A stretch of DNA of 64,000 bases from assembly GCA_910588775.1 (NCBI GenBank), contig CAJURH010000008.1, forward strand, positions 1 through 64,000, given 5' to 3'. Source of the stretch: an uncultured Lachnospiraceae bacterium. GTDB taxonomy: Bacteria; Bacillota; Clostridia; Lachnospirales; Lachnospiraceae. Positions 17,080 to 25,814 of this stretch are shown here, in pieces (the first letter of the stretch is position 1; every line of letters starts with the position of its first letter). The notes under the pieces were generated by a model that saw only the letters and a program-made list of their open reading frames with translations, made no database searches and had not been told where the DNA came from. The translations under genes and the position numbers were made by a program.

Positions 17080-18081
17080 ATGATCTCCCAAAAAAATTAC
17101 ATGAATTTCCCAAATATAGATATTCCTTTGCTAGAAATTTTTTCTAAAACATCCATCCAAAATCTGCTGGCTCTCCACATAGAAACCACTGGATTTTCCT
17201 GGAAAAAATCCATCGTCTTTCTGATTGGCTTTATGAAAATGGATGCAGAGAGCGGGCAGTGGTTTCTGGAACAATGGCTTCTGAACGATCCAGCCATGGA
17301 AAAAGAGCTTTTGATAAAATTTTCCAACCGGATAAAAGAAAATACCTGCCTGCTCCATTATAATGGCAGCCAGTTTGATCTGCCCTTTCTGGAAAAACGT
17401 TGCAAACTCCAGGGAATTCCCGTCACCTGGCAAGACTGCGGCCAGTTGGATTTATACCAGACCCTGCGCCCCTGCCAAAAGCTCTTTGGACTGGATCGCA
17501 TGCGGCTTTGCGATTTGGAAAAGTATCTGGGCATCCCCCGTCCCGACGGGCCGTCCGGAAAAAAATATATTTCCACTTTTCAGGCATACGCCGCTGAAAA
17601 ACGCCCGGCTCTGGAAAAAACCTTATTTCTCCACAACCAATGGAATCTGTCCGGACTACTGCAATGCGCCAGCGCGCTGGCCTACCCCGCCCTTGTTCAG
17701 GGGAATTTCCAGTTAGAGCTAAGCCGGATCGTCCAGGATTCGCTCACCTGCCATCTACGGCTTCAGGCCACCCTGCCCAAACCTTTTTCACTGGATTACA
17801 GCCCAAAGCCATGGGTTGTCGCCGGATCTGACCGCCAGGCGCAGGCCACATTTCCGCTGGAAAACGGATGCCTGCGCATGTATTATCCCAACTACAAAGA
17901 CTACTATTATCTCCCAGCCGAGAACACGGCCATACACAAAAGCGTTGGCGCTTATGTAGACAAAAAGAACCGCACGCAGGCCACCAAAGAAAACTGTTTC
18001 ACACGTTTTCCCTGTACCATAGATTTTATGCAGAATCGCAGACAAATAGAAGATTATATCCGCCACTGCCTGCTCCTGTGA
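17080..18081 (+). CDS. RNase H-like exonuclease-fold protein (YprB-like) with altered active site
   Basis: A 333-residue protein of the DEDD/RNase H-like YprB family. The three exonuclease regions align by eye: LHIETTG near residue 33, NGSQFDLPFLEKRC near residue 97 and HNQWNLSGL near residue 190. Two of the four expected catalytic acids are replaced: the usual Asp of DIETTG is His, and the Asp in the third motif is Asn, while Glu and the middle Asp remain. This argues for a non-catalytic nucleic-acid-binding role or an altered metal site. The start is ATG 17080, with AAGGAG 11 nt upstream. A C-terminal domain of about 130 residues is unassigned. Confidence 0.7.
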   Translation: MISQKNYMNFPNIDIPLLEIFSKTSIQNLLALHIETTGFSWKKSIVFLIGFMKMDAESGQWFLEQWLLNDPAMEKELLIKFSNRIKENTCLLHYNGSQFDLPFLEKRCKLQGIPVTWQDCGQLDLYQTLRPCQKLFGLDRMRLCDLEKYLGIPRPDGPSGKKYISTFQAYAAEKRPALEKTLFLHNQWNLSGLLQCASALAYPALVQGNFQLELSRIVQDSLTCHLRLQATLPKPFSLDYSPKPWVVAGSDRQAQATFPLENGCLRMYYPNYKDYYYLPAENTAIHKSVGAYVDKKNRTQATKENCFTRFPCTIDFMQNRRQIEDYIRHCLLL

Positions 18082-18091
18082 TTTCATAAAT

Positions 18092-18147
18092 CAAACAAAA
18101 CAAAGGCTGTCGCGCCAAAAGGATTCACTCCCTTGGCACAACAGCCT
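18092..18147 (-). terminator. Intrinsic terminator after the S1 gene
   Basis: On the minus strand AGGCTGT and ACAGCCT (18141-18147 and 18104-18110), plus inner GTGCCAA/TTGGCGC, make an interrupted stem; TTTGTTTTGTTT follows. This ends the long operon that starts at 27.3 kb. Confidence 0.75.
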
Positions 18148-18192
18148 ATTATGTTTAAACGGAACCCGTAACTGTCCGTTTCTTCATAATTC

Positions 18193-19326
18193 CTATTCTT
18201 CATTTGTTGCAGCAGTTTCCTCCTGCGCGTCCATTTCTTCTTCCTGAGAAGCTGGCTCTTCTGTGCGCATGGCATCTGTCTGAAGCGCTTTAATGCTCAA
18301 ACTAATCTTGCGATCTTCACCGTTGAAATCAACCACTTTCGTCTCAACTTCCTGCCCAATCTCCAGAACATCTGAGGGTTTCTCCACATGTTCTCTGGAA
18401 ATCTGAGACACGTGCAAAAGCGCGTCCACGCCTGGCTCCAGTTCCACAAATGCGCCAAAATCGGTCATTCTGGCCACTTTGCCCTTGATCACTGTGCCGA
18501 TGGCATATTTCTCCGCTGCCGTCAACCAGGGATTCTGGTCCTCGAATTTCAAGCTGAGGGCAATCTTCTCCCCTTTGATTTCCTTTATCAGGACTTTCAC
18601 TTCGTCGCCGGCCTGGAACACCTTCCTCGGATTTTCCACTCTGCCCCAGGACATCTCAGAGATATGGAGCAGTCCGTCCGCGCCACCTAAGTCGATAAAT
18701 ACGCCAAAATCGGTTACATTTTTCACAATGCCTTCCACAACATCTCCAGGAGCGATGCGGGCCATCAGCTCTTTCTGCTTCTCGGCTCTCTCCGCCAGCA
18801 GAAGCTGCTTTCTGTTACCGATAATTCTTCTTCTCTTGGGATTGAACTCTGTGATTACAAACTCAATCTCCTGATCTGCATATTTGGTCAGATCCCGCTC
18901 GTAGGTATCGGATACCAGGCTGGCTGGAATAAATACGCGCGCTTCGTCCACTACTACACACAGACCCCCGTCAAGGACTTGTGTAACTGGCGCCTTCAAT
19001 ACTTCCTCTGTCTTATAAGCCTCTTCCAGACGCTTATTGCCCTTTTCCGCAGCCAGTCTCTTGTAGGTAAGGATCACCTGTCCTTCCCCGTCGTTCACTT
19101 TCAGCACTTTCGCCGACATTGTATCCCCTACATGGACAGCCTCGGTCAAGTCAATGGACTGATCATTCGAATATTCGTTCTTTGTAATGATGCCGTCCGC
19201 CTTACATCCAATATTAAGGATAATCTCATTGTCCTTTACATCGATTACTGAGCCTTCTACTACTTCGCCGTTTCTAACTGTTTTAACTGATTCACCTAAC
19301 ATTTGTTCAAAACTTAGTTCTGACAT
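18193..19326 (-). CDS. S1 RNA-binding-domain protein (ribosomal protein S1-like, four domains)
   Basis: A 377-residue protein with four S1 repeats (about residues 18-85, 105-170, 190-258, 275-345); the last two are the best conserved (GVFIDLGGADGLLHISEMSW and GAFVELEPGVDALLHVSQIS). A Glu-rich acidic tail ends the protein. It is shorter than the six-domain S1 of Proteobacteria and matches the S1-like proteins of Firmicutes, which bind mRNA and associate with ribosomes. Start ATG 19326 has AGGAGG nine bases upstream; the first 20 bp lie inside ispH. In many Clostridia ispH and this protein are one fused polypeptide; here they are separate frames. Confidence 0.9.
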   Translation of the reverse strand: MSELSFEQMLGESVKTVRNGEVVEGSVIDVKDNEIILNIGCKADGIITKNEYSNDQSIDLTEAVHVGDTMSAKVLKVNDGEGQVILTYKRLAAEKGNKRLEEAYKTEEVLKAPVTQVLDGGLCVVVDEARVFIPASLVSDTYERDLTKYADQEIEFVITEFNPKRRRIIGNRKQLLLAERAEKQKELMARIAPGDVVEGIVKNVTDFGVFIDLGGADGLLHISEMSWGRVENPRKVFQAGDEVKVLIKEIKGEKIALSLKFEDQNPWLTAAEKYAIGTVIKGKVARMTDFGAFVELEPGVDALLHVSQISREHVEKPSDVLEIGQEVETKVVDFNGEDRKISLSIKALQTDAMRTEEPASQEEEMDAQEETAATNEE

Positions 19327-20158
19327 GTTCATAAACCTCCTCAATAATTTTGTTTGGGGTAGACGCCCCTGCTGTAATACCTACGCAACTACTGGATCGA
19401 AACATTTCAGAATCCAAGTCAACAAGTGTCTGTATATAGTAAGTATTTTCACATTCCTTTTTGCAAATCTCATATAGTTTCTGGGTGTTGGAACTCTGCC
19501 TGCCCCCAATGACCAGCATAGTGTCTGCCTCACTGGCTATGGCTTGCGCCTCCCGCTGCCGCTTTTCAGTAGAATCGCAGATTGTATTTAGAATGATACT
19601 ATCATACCTCTTTTTTTCCAGAATTTCAACTAAATCTTTAAATTTGTTGTAATTAAATGTCGTTTGGGAAACTACGCACATTTTTTCGTGCGATTTTGCC
19701 ATAAATTCCTCTAAATCTTCCTGGTTTGACGCCACACAGGCTTTCGAACTGCACCATCCGCAGATGCCCTGCACCTCTGGGTGATTCCTGTTCCCGAAGA
19801 TCAGAATCTCCTTTCCCTGCGCGCTTTCTTTTTCAACAATCCGATGAATCTTCAGCACAAAGGGACAGGTCACGTCCTCACACGCCAAGCCCCGGGCGGC
19901 TATTCTCCCATAGGTCTCTTTTCCTACCCCATGGGAGCGGATGACTACCGTGCCCTCCTTCACCCGCTCCAGCTCTTCACATCCCGAAAGCGTTTGAACG
20001 CCTTTCCTCTCCAGGTCTTCCACCACTGTCTCGTTGTGAATGATGGGACCCAAGGTGTAGATGGGGCCTTTGGCCTCTGCGGCCAACTGGTACGCCCGGT
20101 CCACCGCCCGCTTTACGCCAAAACAAAAACCGGAAGTCTTGGCAACCTTCACTTTCAT
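19307..20158 (-). CDS. ispH: 4-hydroxy-3-methylbut-2-enyl diphosphate reductase
   Basis: Last enzyme of the MEP isoprenoid pathway, making IPP and DMAPP with a [4Fe-4S] cluster. At 283 residues it has the usual length. Cluster cysteines are Cys12 (SGFCFGVKRAV), the Cys in EDVTCPFV near residue 96 and the Cys in NTICDSTEKRQ near residue 193; substrate residues RSHG and the GNRNHPEV segment are present. It overlaps cmk by 4 bp and S1 by 20 bp, so the three genes are translationally coupled. Confidence 0.95.
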   Translation of the reverse strand: MKVKVAKTSGFCFGVKRAVDRAYQLAAEAKGPIYTLGPIIHNETVVEDLERKGVQTLSGCEELERVKEGTVVIRSHGVGKETYGRIAARGLACEDVTCPFVLKIHRIVEKESAQGKEILIFGNRNHPEVQGICGWCSSKACVASNQEDLEEFMAKSHEKMCVVSQTTFNYNKFKDLVEILEKKRYDSIILNTICDSTEKRQREAQAIASEADTMLVIGGRQSSNTQKLYEICKKECENTYYIQTLVDLDSEMFRSSSCVGITAGASTPNKIIEEVYEHVRTKF

Positions 20159-20835
20159 AGGCCGGATTCCCTGTTTTTTCTGTAAATGGAGAGAATCTCC
20201 TCCACCACCTGGTCTATGGTCATTTCGGAAGAATCCACCAGCACAGCGTCTTCGGCCTGCCTCAAAGGAGAGTTTTCCCGGTTTTTATCCTGTTCATCCC
20301 TTTTTTGGATACTTTTTTCTATTTCCTCCAACGAGCTGGAAACCCCTTCCCGTTGCAGCTCCTGGTATCTGCGCATGGCCCGTATCCGGACTGAAGCCGT
20401 TAAGTAGATTTTCACCGCCGCATCCGGCAGCACTTTCGTCCCGATGTCCCGGCCATCCATGACAACGTCCGCTTCCCGGGCCAGTTTTTGCTGAAGAGCC
20501 ACCAGCTTCTCGCGCACCTTTGCGTTTGGCGAACTGGCGGAAGCCATCTTTCCCACTTCCTCCGCCCGCAGATACGCCGTGACGTTTTCCCCGTTTAGGA
20601 TTACCTGCTGCTCGCCGCTTTCATAGGCAATGGCAATATCCGCTTGTTCACAGATTTCTTCTATTTTGGCCGTGTCCTGCGCCTCTATGTTTTGGCGCAG
20701 CAGATAAAGCGCCATGGCGCGGTACATGGCCCCGGTGTCCACATAGATAAATGATAATTCCCGGGCCACCCTCTTGGCTATGGTGCTCTTTCCTGCGCCA
20801 GCCGGCCCGTCAATCGCAATATTCGTCGTCATCAC
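20155..20835 (-). CDS. cmk: (d)CMP kinase
   Basis: A 226-residue cytidylate kinase that phosphorylates CMP/dCMP. The P-loop GPAGAGKST is at residues 10-18, followed by FIYVDTGAMYR, the NMP-binding GRDIGTKVLPDA near residue 154 and the lid segment RRYQELQREG. cmk-ispH-S1 is a conserved clostridial order. It lies 17 bp after the flavoprotein gene. Confidence 0.95.
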   Translation of the reverse strand: MMTTNIAIDGPAGAGKSTIAKRVARELSFIYVDTGAMYRAMALYLLRQNIEAQDTAKIEEICEQADIAIAYESGEQQVILNGENVTAYLRAEEVGKMASASSPNAKVREKLVALQQKLAREADVVMDGRDIGTKVLPDAAVKIYLTASVRIRAMRRYQELQREGVSSSLEEIEKSIQKRDEQDKNRENSPLRQAEDAVLVDSSEMTIDQVVEEILSIYRKNRESGL

Positions 20836-20852
20836 TTTTCAATCCTTTCGTC

Positions 20853-22082
20853 TTACGCATTCGCCGCCGCCCATGCAGTTGACCAGGCGATCTGCAGATT
20901 GTACCCTCCGGTCAACGCATCCACATCCAGCGCCTCACCTATAATATATAATCCCGGAACTTTCCGTGACTCCATGGTGGACGGGTGAATCTCCCGGACG
21001 GACACGCCGCCTTTGGTGACAATCGCTTCCTGGAAACCGGCCACCCCTTCGATGGTCATGGGAAAAGCTTTGGTAACCTCCAACAGTTTCCTGCGCTCCT
21101 GCCTGCTGACTTCATGGACCGGCTTATCCGGTATGCCGCTTAACTGAATCATCACCGGCGTGAGCGAAGCCGGGTACAGACTGTCCGCCACGTTTTTCAG
21201 CCGCTTATTAGGACTTTTCTCAAACTCCCGCAACAAACGGGCGTCCAGCTGTTCTTCAGACAGCGCCGGTTTCAGATCGATTCTCGCCGTCAGAGGGGTT
21301 TCCCGCAGCTTCCGGCCAATCACCGCACTGGCGGATAATGCCACCGGGCCGCTGACTCCGTGATGGGTAAACAACATCTCCCCGAACTCCTCATACAGAC
21401 ATTTCTTACCCGCCCACACAGAGAAACGGATATTTCGAAGCGACAATCCCTGTAATCGCCGCACATACCCTTCCGGGACCAAAAGGGGCGCCAGAGACGG
21501 AATGGGCTGTATAATGGTATGGCCCACGGATTTGGCAAAAGCATAACCGCTGCCATCCGCCCCCGTGCTGGGATAGGACAAACCGCCCGTGGCAATCACA
21601 ACCCTGTCGCCTTCCATGGTCGCGCCGTTCTCCAGCGCAATCCCCTGGACGCGCGTATCTGCCGCCAGAAGCCTCTTCACCCGGCTTTTCAGATGTATCT
21701 TCACCCCCAGTTCTTTCATCTTGCGCTCCATGGCGCGAATCACATCTGAGGACTTGTCCGATTTTGGAAAAACCCGGCCGCCCCGCTCAACTTTCAGCGG
21801 CACGCCCAGATTTTCAAAGAATTCCATTATTTTCCAGTTGTCGCATTGGGAAAAGGAGCTATACAGAAATTTGGGATTGGACACCACCGCCCCTAGCAAA
21901 TCCTCTGTCTTTTCACAGGCGTTGGTCAGATTGCAGCGTCCTTTTCCAGTGATAAATAATTTTTTGCCCAATTTTTCATTCTGCTCAAAGACGTGGACCA
22001 GGCATCCCCGCTGGGCAAAGAGGATGGCGGCCAGCATCCCCGCCGCTCCTGCGCCCACCACCAATACTTTTTCCTCTGCCAT
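20853..22082 (-). CDS. NAD(P)/FAD-dependent oxidoreductase, HI0933/YhiN (BaiN-like) family
   Basis: A 409-residue flavoprotein. The FAD-binding Rossmann motif GAGAAGMLAA is near residue 10, TGKGRCNLTNA near residue 45, and the C-terminal FAD site GEALDVDALTGGYNLQIAW closes the fold. Function is unsettled: some relatives (BaiN) act in bile-acid reduction, others are of unknown role, so I give no symbol. I choose ATG 22082, one base after the oadA-like stop; the open frame upstream to 22193 is Arg-rich shadow of that gene. The ribosome site is poor, suggesting translational coupling. Confidence 0.82.
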   Translation of the reverse strand: MAEEKVLVVGAGAAGMLAAILFAQRGCLVHVFEQNEKLGKKLFITGKGRCNLTNACEKTEDLLGAVVSNPKFLYSSFSQCDNWKIMEFFENLGVPLKVERGGRVFPKSDKSSDVIRAMERKMKELGVKIHLKSRVKRLLAADTRVQGIALENGATMEGDRVVIATGGLSYPSTGADGSGYAFAKSVGHTIIQPIPSLAPLLVPEGYVRRLQGLSLRNIRFSVWAGKKCLYEEFGEMLFTHHGVSGPVALSASAVIGRKLRETPLTARIDLKPALSEEQLDARLLREFEKSPNKRLKNVADSLYPASLTPVMIQLSGIPDKPVHEVSRQERRKLLEVTKAFPMTIEGVAGFQEAIVTKGGVSVREIHPSTMESRKVPGLYIIGEALDVDALTGGYNLQIAWSTAWAAANA

Positions 22083-22083
22083 A

Positions 22084-23496
22084 TTAAACCGGATACGCTC
22101 CGTTCTCCCCGTCCGCCACAGAGGCGTCCACTTTCTTCTTCTGCGCCTCTCTGTACTGGAAAAATTCTTTTGCCACTTGGGGGAATAGGGCATAGGTCAG
22201 TACGTCTTCATCCTGTTCTTTGTAAATCTCGATTTCTTTTTCCAGCGTCTCCAGCTCGTCGGGAATCAGATCTGCATAACGGCAGGTGACGGGCTTCGTA
22301 TCCCCGATGCATTTCTTCTGCACTTCCGGATCGAAAGGCTTCACCGTCTGGCCGTATTTGCCGCTTAGAACATCCTTGGTCTCCTTCGTCACCATCTTGT
22401 AACGCTCGCCTGTCAGAACATTGAACACCGCCTGGGTTCCCACTATCTGTGAGGACGGCGTAACCAGCGGGCATTCACCCAAATCTTTGCGGACTCTGGG
22501 CACTTCTTCCAGCACTTCGTAATACTTGTCTTCCGCGTGTTGTTCTTTCAACTGGGAAGTCAAGTTGGAGAGCATGCCGCCCGGCACCTGGTACAATAAT
22601 GTCTTGATATTCACGCCCAGATTCTTGGGATTCAGAAGGCCCGTCTCCAGCGCATCGTCCCGAATAGGCCGGAAATAATCGGCGATTTCAGCCAGCAAGC
22701 TCTGATCAAATCCCGTGTCGTAAGGGGTTCCCTTAAATGTTTCCACCATCACTTCCGTGGCCGGCTGAGACGTTCCCAGCGCAAAAGGCGACATGGCCGT
22801 GTCGATCACGTCCACCCCGGCCTCCACTGCTTTCATATAGGTCATGGACGCCACGCCGGAGGTATAATGGGTGTGAAGCTGTATCGGCAGATCCACCGCC
22901 TCTTTTAAGGCGCCGATCAGCTCTGTGGCCTGGTAGGGCAAAAGAAGTCCCGCCATGTCCTTGATGCAGATGGAATTGGCTCCCATATCTTCAATCCGCT
23001 TGGCGATGTCCGTCCAGTACTCCAGGGTGTACGCATCCCCCAGCGTATAGGATAGCGCCACCTGGGCATGGCCTTTCTCTTTATTGGCCGCTGTCACTGC
23101 CGTCTGCAGATTGCGCAGATCATTGAGACAGTCGAAAATACGAATGATATCAATGCCATTGGCCACTGATTTCTGTACAAAATATTCCACCACGTCATCG
23201 GCATACGGACGATATCCCAAAATGTTCTGGCCCCGGAACAGCATCTGTAATTTCGTTTTCTTGAATCCGTCCCGGAATTTGCGCAATCTATCCCAGGGGT
23301 CTTCTTTCAGGAAACGAAGGGACGCGTCAAAGGTGGCTCCACCCCAGCATTCCACAGAGTGATACCCCACCTGGTCCATTTTATCCACGATGGGCAGCAT
23401 CTGTTCCGTGGTCATTCTCGTGGCGATTAAGGACTGATGAGCGTCGCGCAGAATCGTCTCCGTAATCTTAATCGGTTTTTTCTGATTTTCTGACAT
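22084..23496 (-). CDS. Oxaloacetate decarboxylase/pyruvate carboxylase-type carboxyltransferase (5S/OadA domain, no biotin domain)
   Basis: A 470-residue DRE-TIM-metallolyase carboxyltransferase. Metal and carboxybiotin site residues are visible: RDAHQSLIATRM near residue 17, CIKDMAGLL near residue 178 and LHTHYTSG near residue 207. It covers the CT domain and conserved PYC/OADA segment but ends before the biotinyl domain, which is encoded separately at 24682-25041. Expected reaction: carboxyl transfer between oxaloacetate/pyruvate and carrier biotin. Together with the MmdA-like subunit it resembles the 5S and 12S halves of transcarboxylase. Confidence 0.88.
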   Translation of the reverse strand: MSENQKKPIKITETILRDAHQSLIATRMTTEQMLPIVDKMDQVGYHSVECWGGATFDASLRFLKEDPWDRLRKFRDGFKKTKLQMLFRGQNILGYRPYADDVVEYFVQKSVANGIDIIRIFDCLNDLRNLQTAVTAANKEKGHAQVALSYTLGDAYTLEYWTDIAKRIEDMGANSICIKDMAGLLLPYQATELIGALKEAVDLPIQLHTHYTSGVASMTYMKAVEAGVDVIDTAMSPFALGTSQPATEVMVETFKGTPYDTGFDQSLLAEIADYFRPIRDDALETGLLNPKNLGVNIKTLLYQVPGGMLSNLTSQLKEQHAEDKYYEVLEEVPRVRKDLGECPLVTPSSQIVGTQAVFNVLTGERYKMVTKETKDVLSGKYGQTVKPFDPEVQKKCIGDTKPVTCRYADLIPDELETLEKEIEIYKEQDEDVLTYALFPQVAKEFFQYREAQKKKVDASVADGENGAYPV

Positions 23497-23516
23497 ATAT
23501 TTTCCTCCTCACAAAC

Positions 23517-24665
23517 CTACACACCAAAGATAGCCATGAATGTGCCCGCCGCCACCGCTGTTCCAATTACGCCCGCCACATTTGGTCCCATGGCATGCAT
23601 CAAAAGGAAATTGGTGGAGTCGGCCTCCGCACCCACTTTCTGGGAAACCCGCGCCGCCATAGGCACCGCAGACACCCCGGCCGATCCAATCAGCGGATTT
23701 ACTTTACCCTTGGTTACTTTGCACATAATTTTCCCGAAAAGCACGCCCGCCATGGTTCCAAAGGCAAACGCCACCAGGCCCAGCAGCACGATTTTCAATG
23801 TATCCATATTGAGGAAATTCTCTGCGCTGGTGGAAGCTCCCACAGAGGTTCCCAGCAAAATCACCACTATATACATCAGCGCGTTGGAGGCCGTCTCTGT
23901 CAACTGGCCCACCACGCCGGACTCCCGGAACAGATTTCCCAGCATCAGCATACCCACCAGCGGCGCCGTGGTGGGCAGAATCAGGCAGACCACAATGGTA
24001 ATCACAATGGGAAATAAAATCTTCTCCAGCTTAGACACCGGCCGAAGCTGTTCCATCTTAATTTTCCGCTCTTCTTCCGTAGTAAAAAGTTTCATAATCG
24101 GCGGCTGGATAATCGGCACCAAAGACATATAGGAATATGCCGCCACCGCGATGGGACCCATCAGCGCCCCCTGCCCCAGTTTTCCGGCCAGGAAGATGGA
24201 TGTGGGTCCGTCCGCGCCGCCGATGATGGAAATGGCGGCTGCGGCTTTCCCGCTAAATCCCATGAAGATAGCCAGGAAATAGGCGATATAAATGCCAAAC
24301 TGAGCGGCCGCCCCCAGAAGGAAGCTTTTGGGATTGGCTATCAGCGGGCCGAAGTCCGTCATGGCCCCCACGCCCATGAAAATCAGCGAAGGCAGTATAC
24401 TCCACTCATCCAGCAAATAAAAATAATGCAACAGTCCACCTACCCCATTGGAAGACTCTTCAATTCTCATCATAATATCCGGATAGATATTGACCAGAAG
24501 CATGCCAAAGGCAATGGGCACTAGCAAAAGCGGTTCAAATCCATGCCGAATGGCCAGATACAGGAAAACCAAAGCCACCAGGATCATGAAATAATTTCCC
24601 CCTGTCAGGCCAAAAAACGCAGTCTGATGGAGCAGGTTAGACAAAGTTTCTGTAACATAAGACAT
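23517..24665 (-). CDS. Na+-translocating decarboxylase beta subunit (OadB/MmdB/GcdB)
   Basis: A 382-residue polytopic membrane protein that decarboxylates carboxybiotin and exports Na+. About ten hydrophobic segments are visible with the family landmarks GVGAMTDFGPLIANP, GGADGPTSIFL (the Asp is the conserved Na+/catalytic residue region) and MHAMGPNVAGVIG at the C-terminus. It follows the biotin carrier by 16 bp. The sequence cannot separate oxaloacetate, methylmalonyl-CoA and glutaconyl-CoA pumps; the linked MmdA-like subunit favours methylmalonyl-CoA. Confidence 0.93.
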   Translation of the reverse strand: MSYVTETLSNLLHQTAFFGLTGGNYFMILVALVFLYLAIRHGFEPLLLVPIAFGMLLVNIYPDIMMRIEESSNGVGGLLHYFYLLDEWSILPSLIFMGVGAMTDFGPLIANPKSFLLGAAAQFGIYIAYFLAIFMGFSGKAAAAISIIGGADGPTSIFLAGKLGQGALMGPIAVAAYSYMSLVPIIQPPIMKLFTTEEERKIKMEQLRPVSKLEKILFPIVITIVVCLILPTTAPLVGMLMLGNLFRESGVVGQLTETASNALMYIVVILLGTSVGASTSAENFLNMDTLKIVLLGLVAFAFGTMAGVLFGKIMCKVTKGKVNPLIGSAGVSAVPMAARVSQKVGAEADSTNFLLMHAMGPNVAGVIGTAVAAGTFMAIFGV

Positions 24666-24681
24666 TTGACTACCTCCCCTT

Positions 24682-25041
24682 CTAATTCATGGACGCTAAA
24701 GTATCTCCATTTTCCACCGAATCGCCAACGGTTACGTCAATGGTGGCGATGGCGCCATCCTGGGGCGCCACCACAGGAATCTCCATCTTCATGGATTCCA
24801 GAATCACAATGGTGTCTCCGGCTTTCACGGCCTGGCCTTCTTTCACCTCGATTTTAAACACCTTGCCCGGCACCGACGCGGTAACCTTCACTGCGCCGCC
24901 TCCGGCCGTCTGTTTGGGCGCCGCCGCTTTGGGCGCAGGCGCAGAGGCAGTGGCCGCAGCGGTTGGCGTGGCTTTGCCTTCCACTTCTTCCACAACCACA
25001 TCATATGCTGTTCCGTTTACGGTAATTGTATAATTTTTCAT
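24682..25041 (-). CDS. Biotin carboxyl-carrier protein of the decarboxylase/transcarboxylase (MmdC/1.3S type)
   Basis: A 119-residue biotin carrier. The N-terminal segment (NYTITVNGTAYDVVVEEVE) is followed by an Ala/Pro-rich flexible linker (about residues 24-48) and a biotinyl domain. Biotin attaches to Lys85 in ESMKME. It shuttles carboxyl groups between the soluble carboxyltransferases and the membrane beta subunit. 20 bp separate it from the gamma/delta-type gene upstream. Confidence 0.94.
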   Translation of the reverse strand: MKNYTITVNGTAYDVVVEEVEGKATPTAAATASAPAPKAAAPKQTAGGGAVKVTASVPGKVFKIEVKEGQAVKAGDTIVILESMKMEIPVVAPQDGAIATIDVTVGDSVENGDTLASMN

Positions 25042-25061
25042 CTCTTAATTTCCTCCTAGTT

Positions 25062-25796
25062 TTACCATTTTTCTTTCCTGCGGTTAGCCTTACGGATGGA
25101 ACGCACCACAAAACCGTCGGTGGAAGTTCCCTCATAGGCGGCAATCGCCGCCGCGATCACGGCAACCAGCTCCCCGTTATCCTGCTGAGCAACCACGGGC
25201 TGAGGACGCATCTGCGCCTGCGCCGGAACCGGCCGCTCCTCTTCTTTTCGCGGCTTTTTCCCAGCTCCTCCAATAAACCGGAACATGGAAATCACAAACG
25301 TCAGAAAAATCAACATGGCGAATACGATTCCCATCCCCATCAGCGTGTTCATCCCCGCCCTTTGCAAAAGCACGGACATGGGGTATTGCACATCAAGGCT
25401 AAAAGATGTGGGCATGCCTGTCTTATCAAACAGATAGACAAACTCCGCCTCATATTTTGAAAACTCTCCAAGCATTTTCACCGAATAGCCATCGGAAATA
25501 ATTTCAATCTCAGGTTTTCCCAGATTCTTAAAATCTCCCAGTTCATCCCTGCTGCTCTCCCATGCTTCCATGGTCATTACTGTAAACGCATCCCCGGATT
25601 CCTTGTATGAATCAATCTCATCCTGGCTTAACTCCATGACGGCCTGGGACAAACTCTCCGCCGTATTGGTCAAATTGTCCCTCATGTTCGCGTCGATGCT
25701 GTCTTTGGGCGCAGCGCCTGCCTGAACTGCCACGCACATCCACACGCCTAGCGCCAGCAGGGCTGTCCTATAGATTCTCTTCCATATCTGCTTCAT
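25062..25796 (-). CDS. OadG/MmdD-like membrane subunit with extra N-terminal extracytoplasmic domain
   Basis: A 244-residue protein: an N-terminal signal/anchor (about residues 8-27), an extracytoplasmic domain of roughly 110 residues, one membrane helix at about residues 150-172 (TLMGMGIVFAMLIFLTFVISMF, OadG-like), then a cytoplasmic Pro/Lys-rich segment ending FVVRSIRKANRRKEKW. The helix and tail match the gamma/delta subunit that clamps the pump, but classical OadG is only about 80-120 residues, so the extracytoplasmic portion is an addition. It lies between mmdA-like and carrier genes. Confidence 0.75.
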   Translation of the reverse strand: MKQIWKRIYRTALLALGVWMCVAVQAGAAPKDSIDANMRDNLTNTAESLSQAVMELSQDEIDSYKESGDAFTVMTMEAWESSRDELGDFKNLGKPEIEIISDGYSVKMLGEFSKYEAEFVYLFDKTGMPTSFSLDVQYPMSVLLQRAGMNTLMGMGIVFAMLIFLTFVISMFRFIGGAGKKPRKEEERPVPAQAQMRPQPVVAQQDNGELVAVIAAAIAAYEGTSTDGFVVRSIRKANRRKEKW

Positions 25797-25814
25797 AATC
25801 TCACCCTACCTCGT

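Noticed and set aside
22083..22193. Extended N-terminus of the flavoprotein
   Set aside because: The extra residues are an Arg-rich shadow of the upstream carboxyltransferase gene's end.
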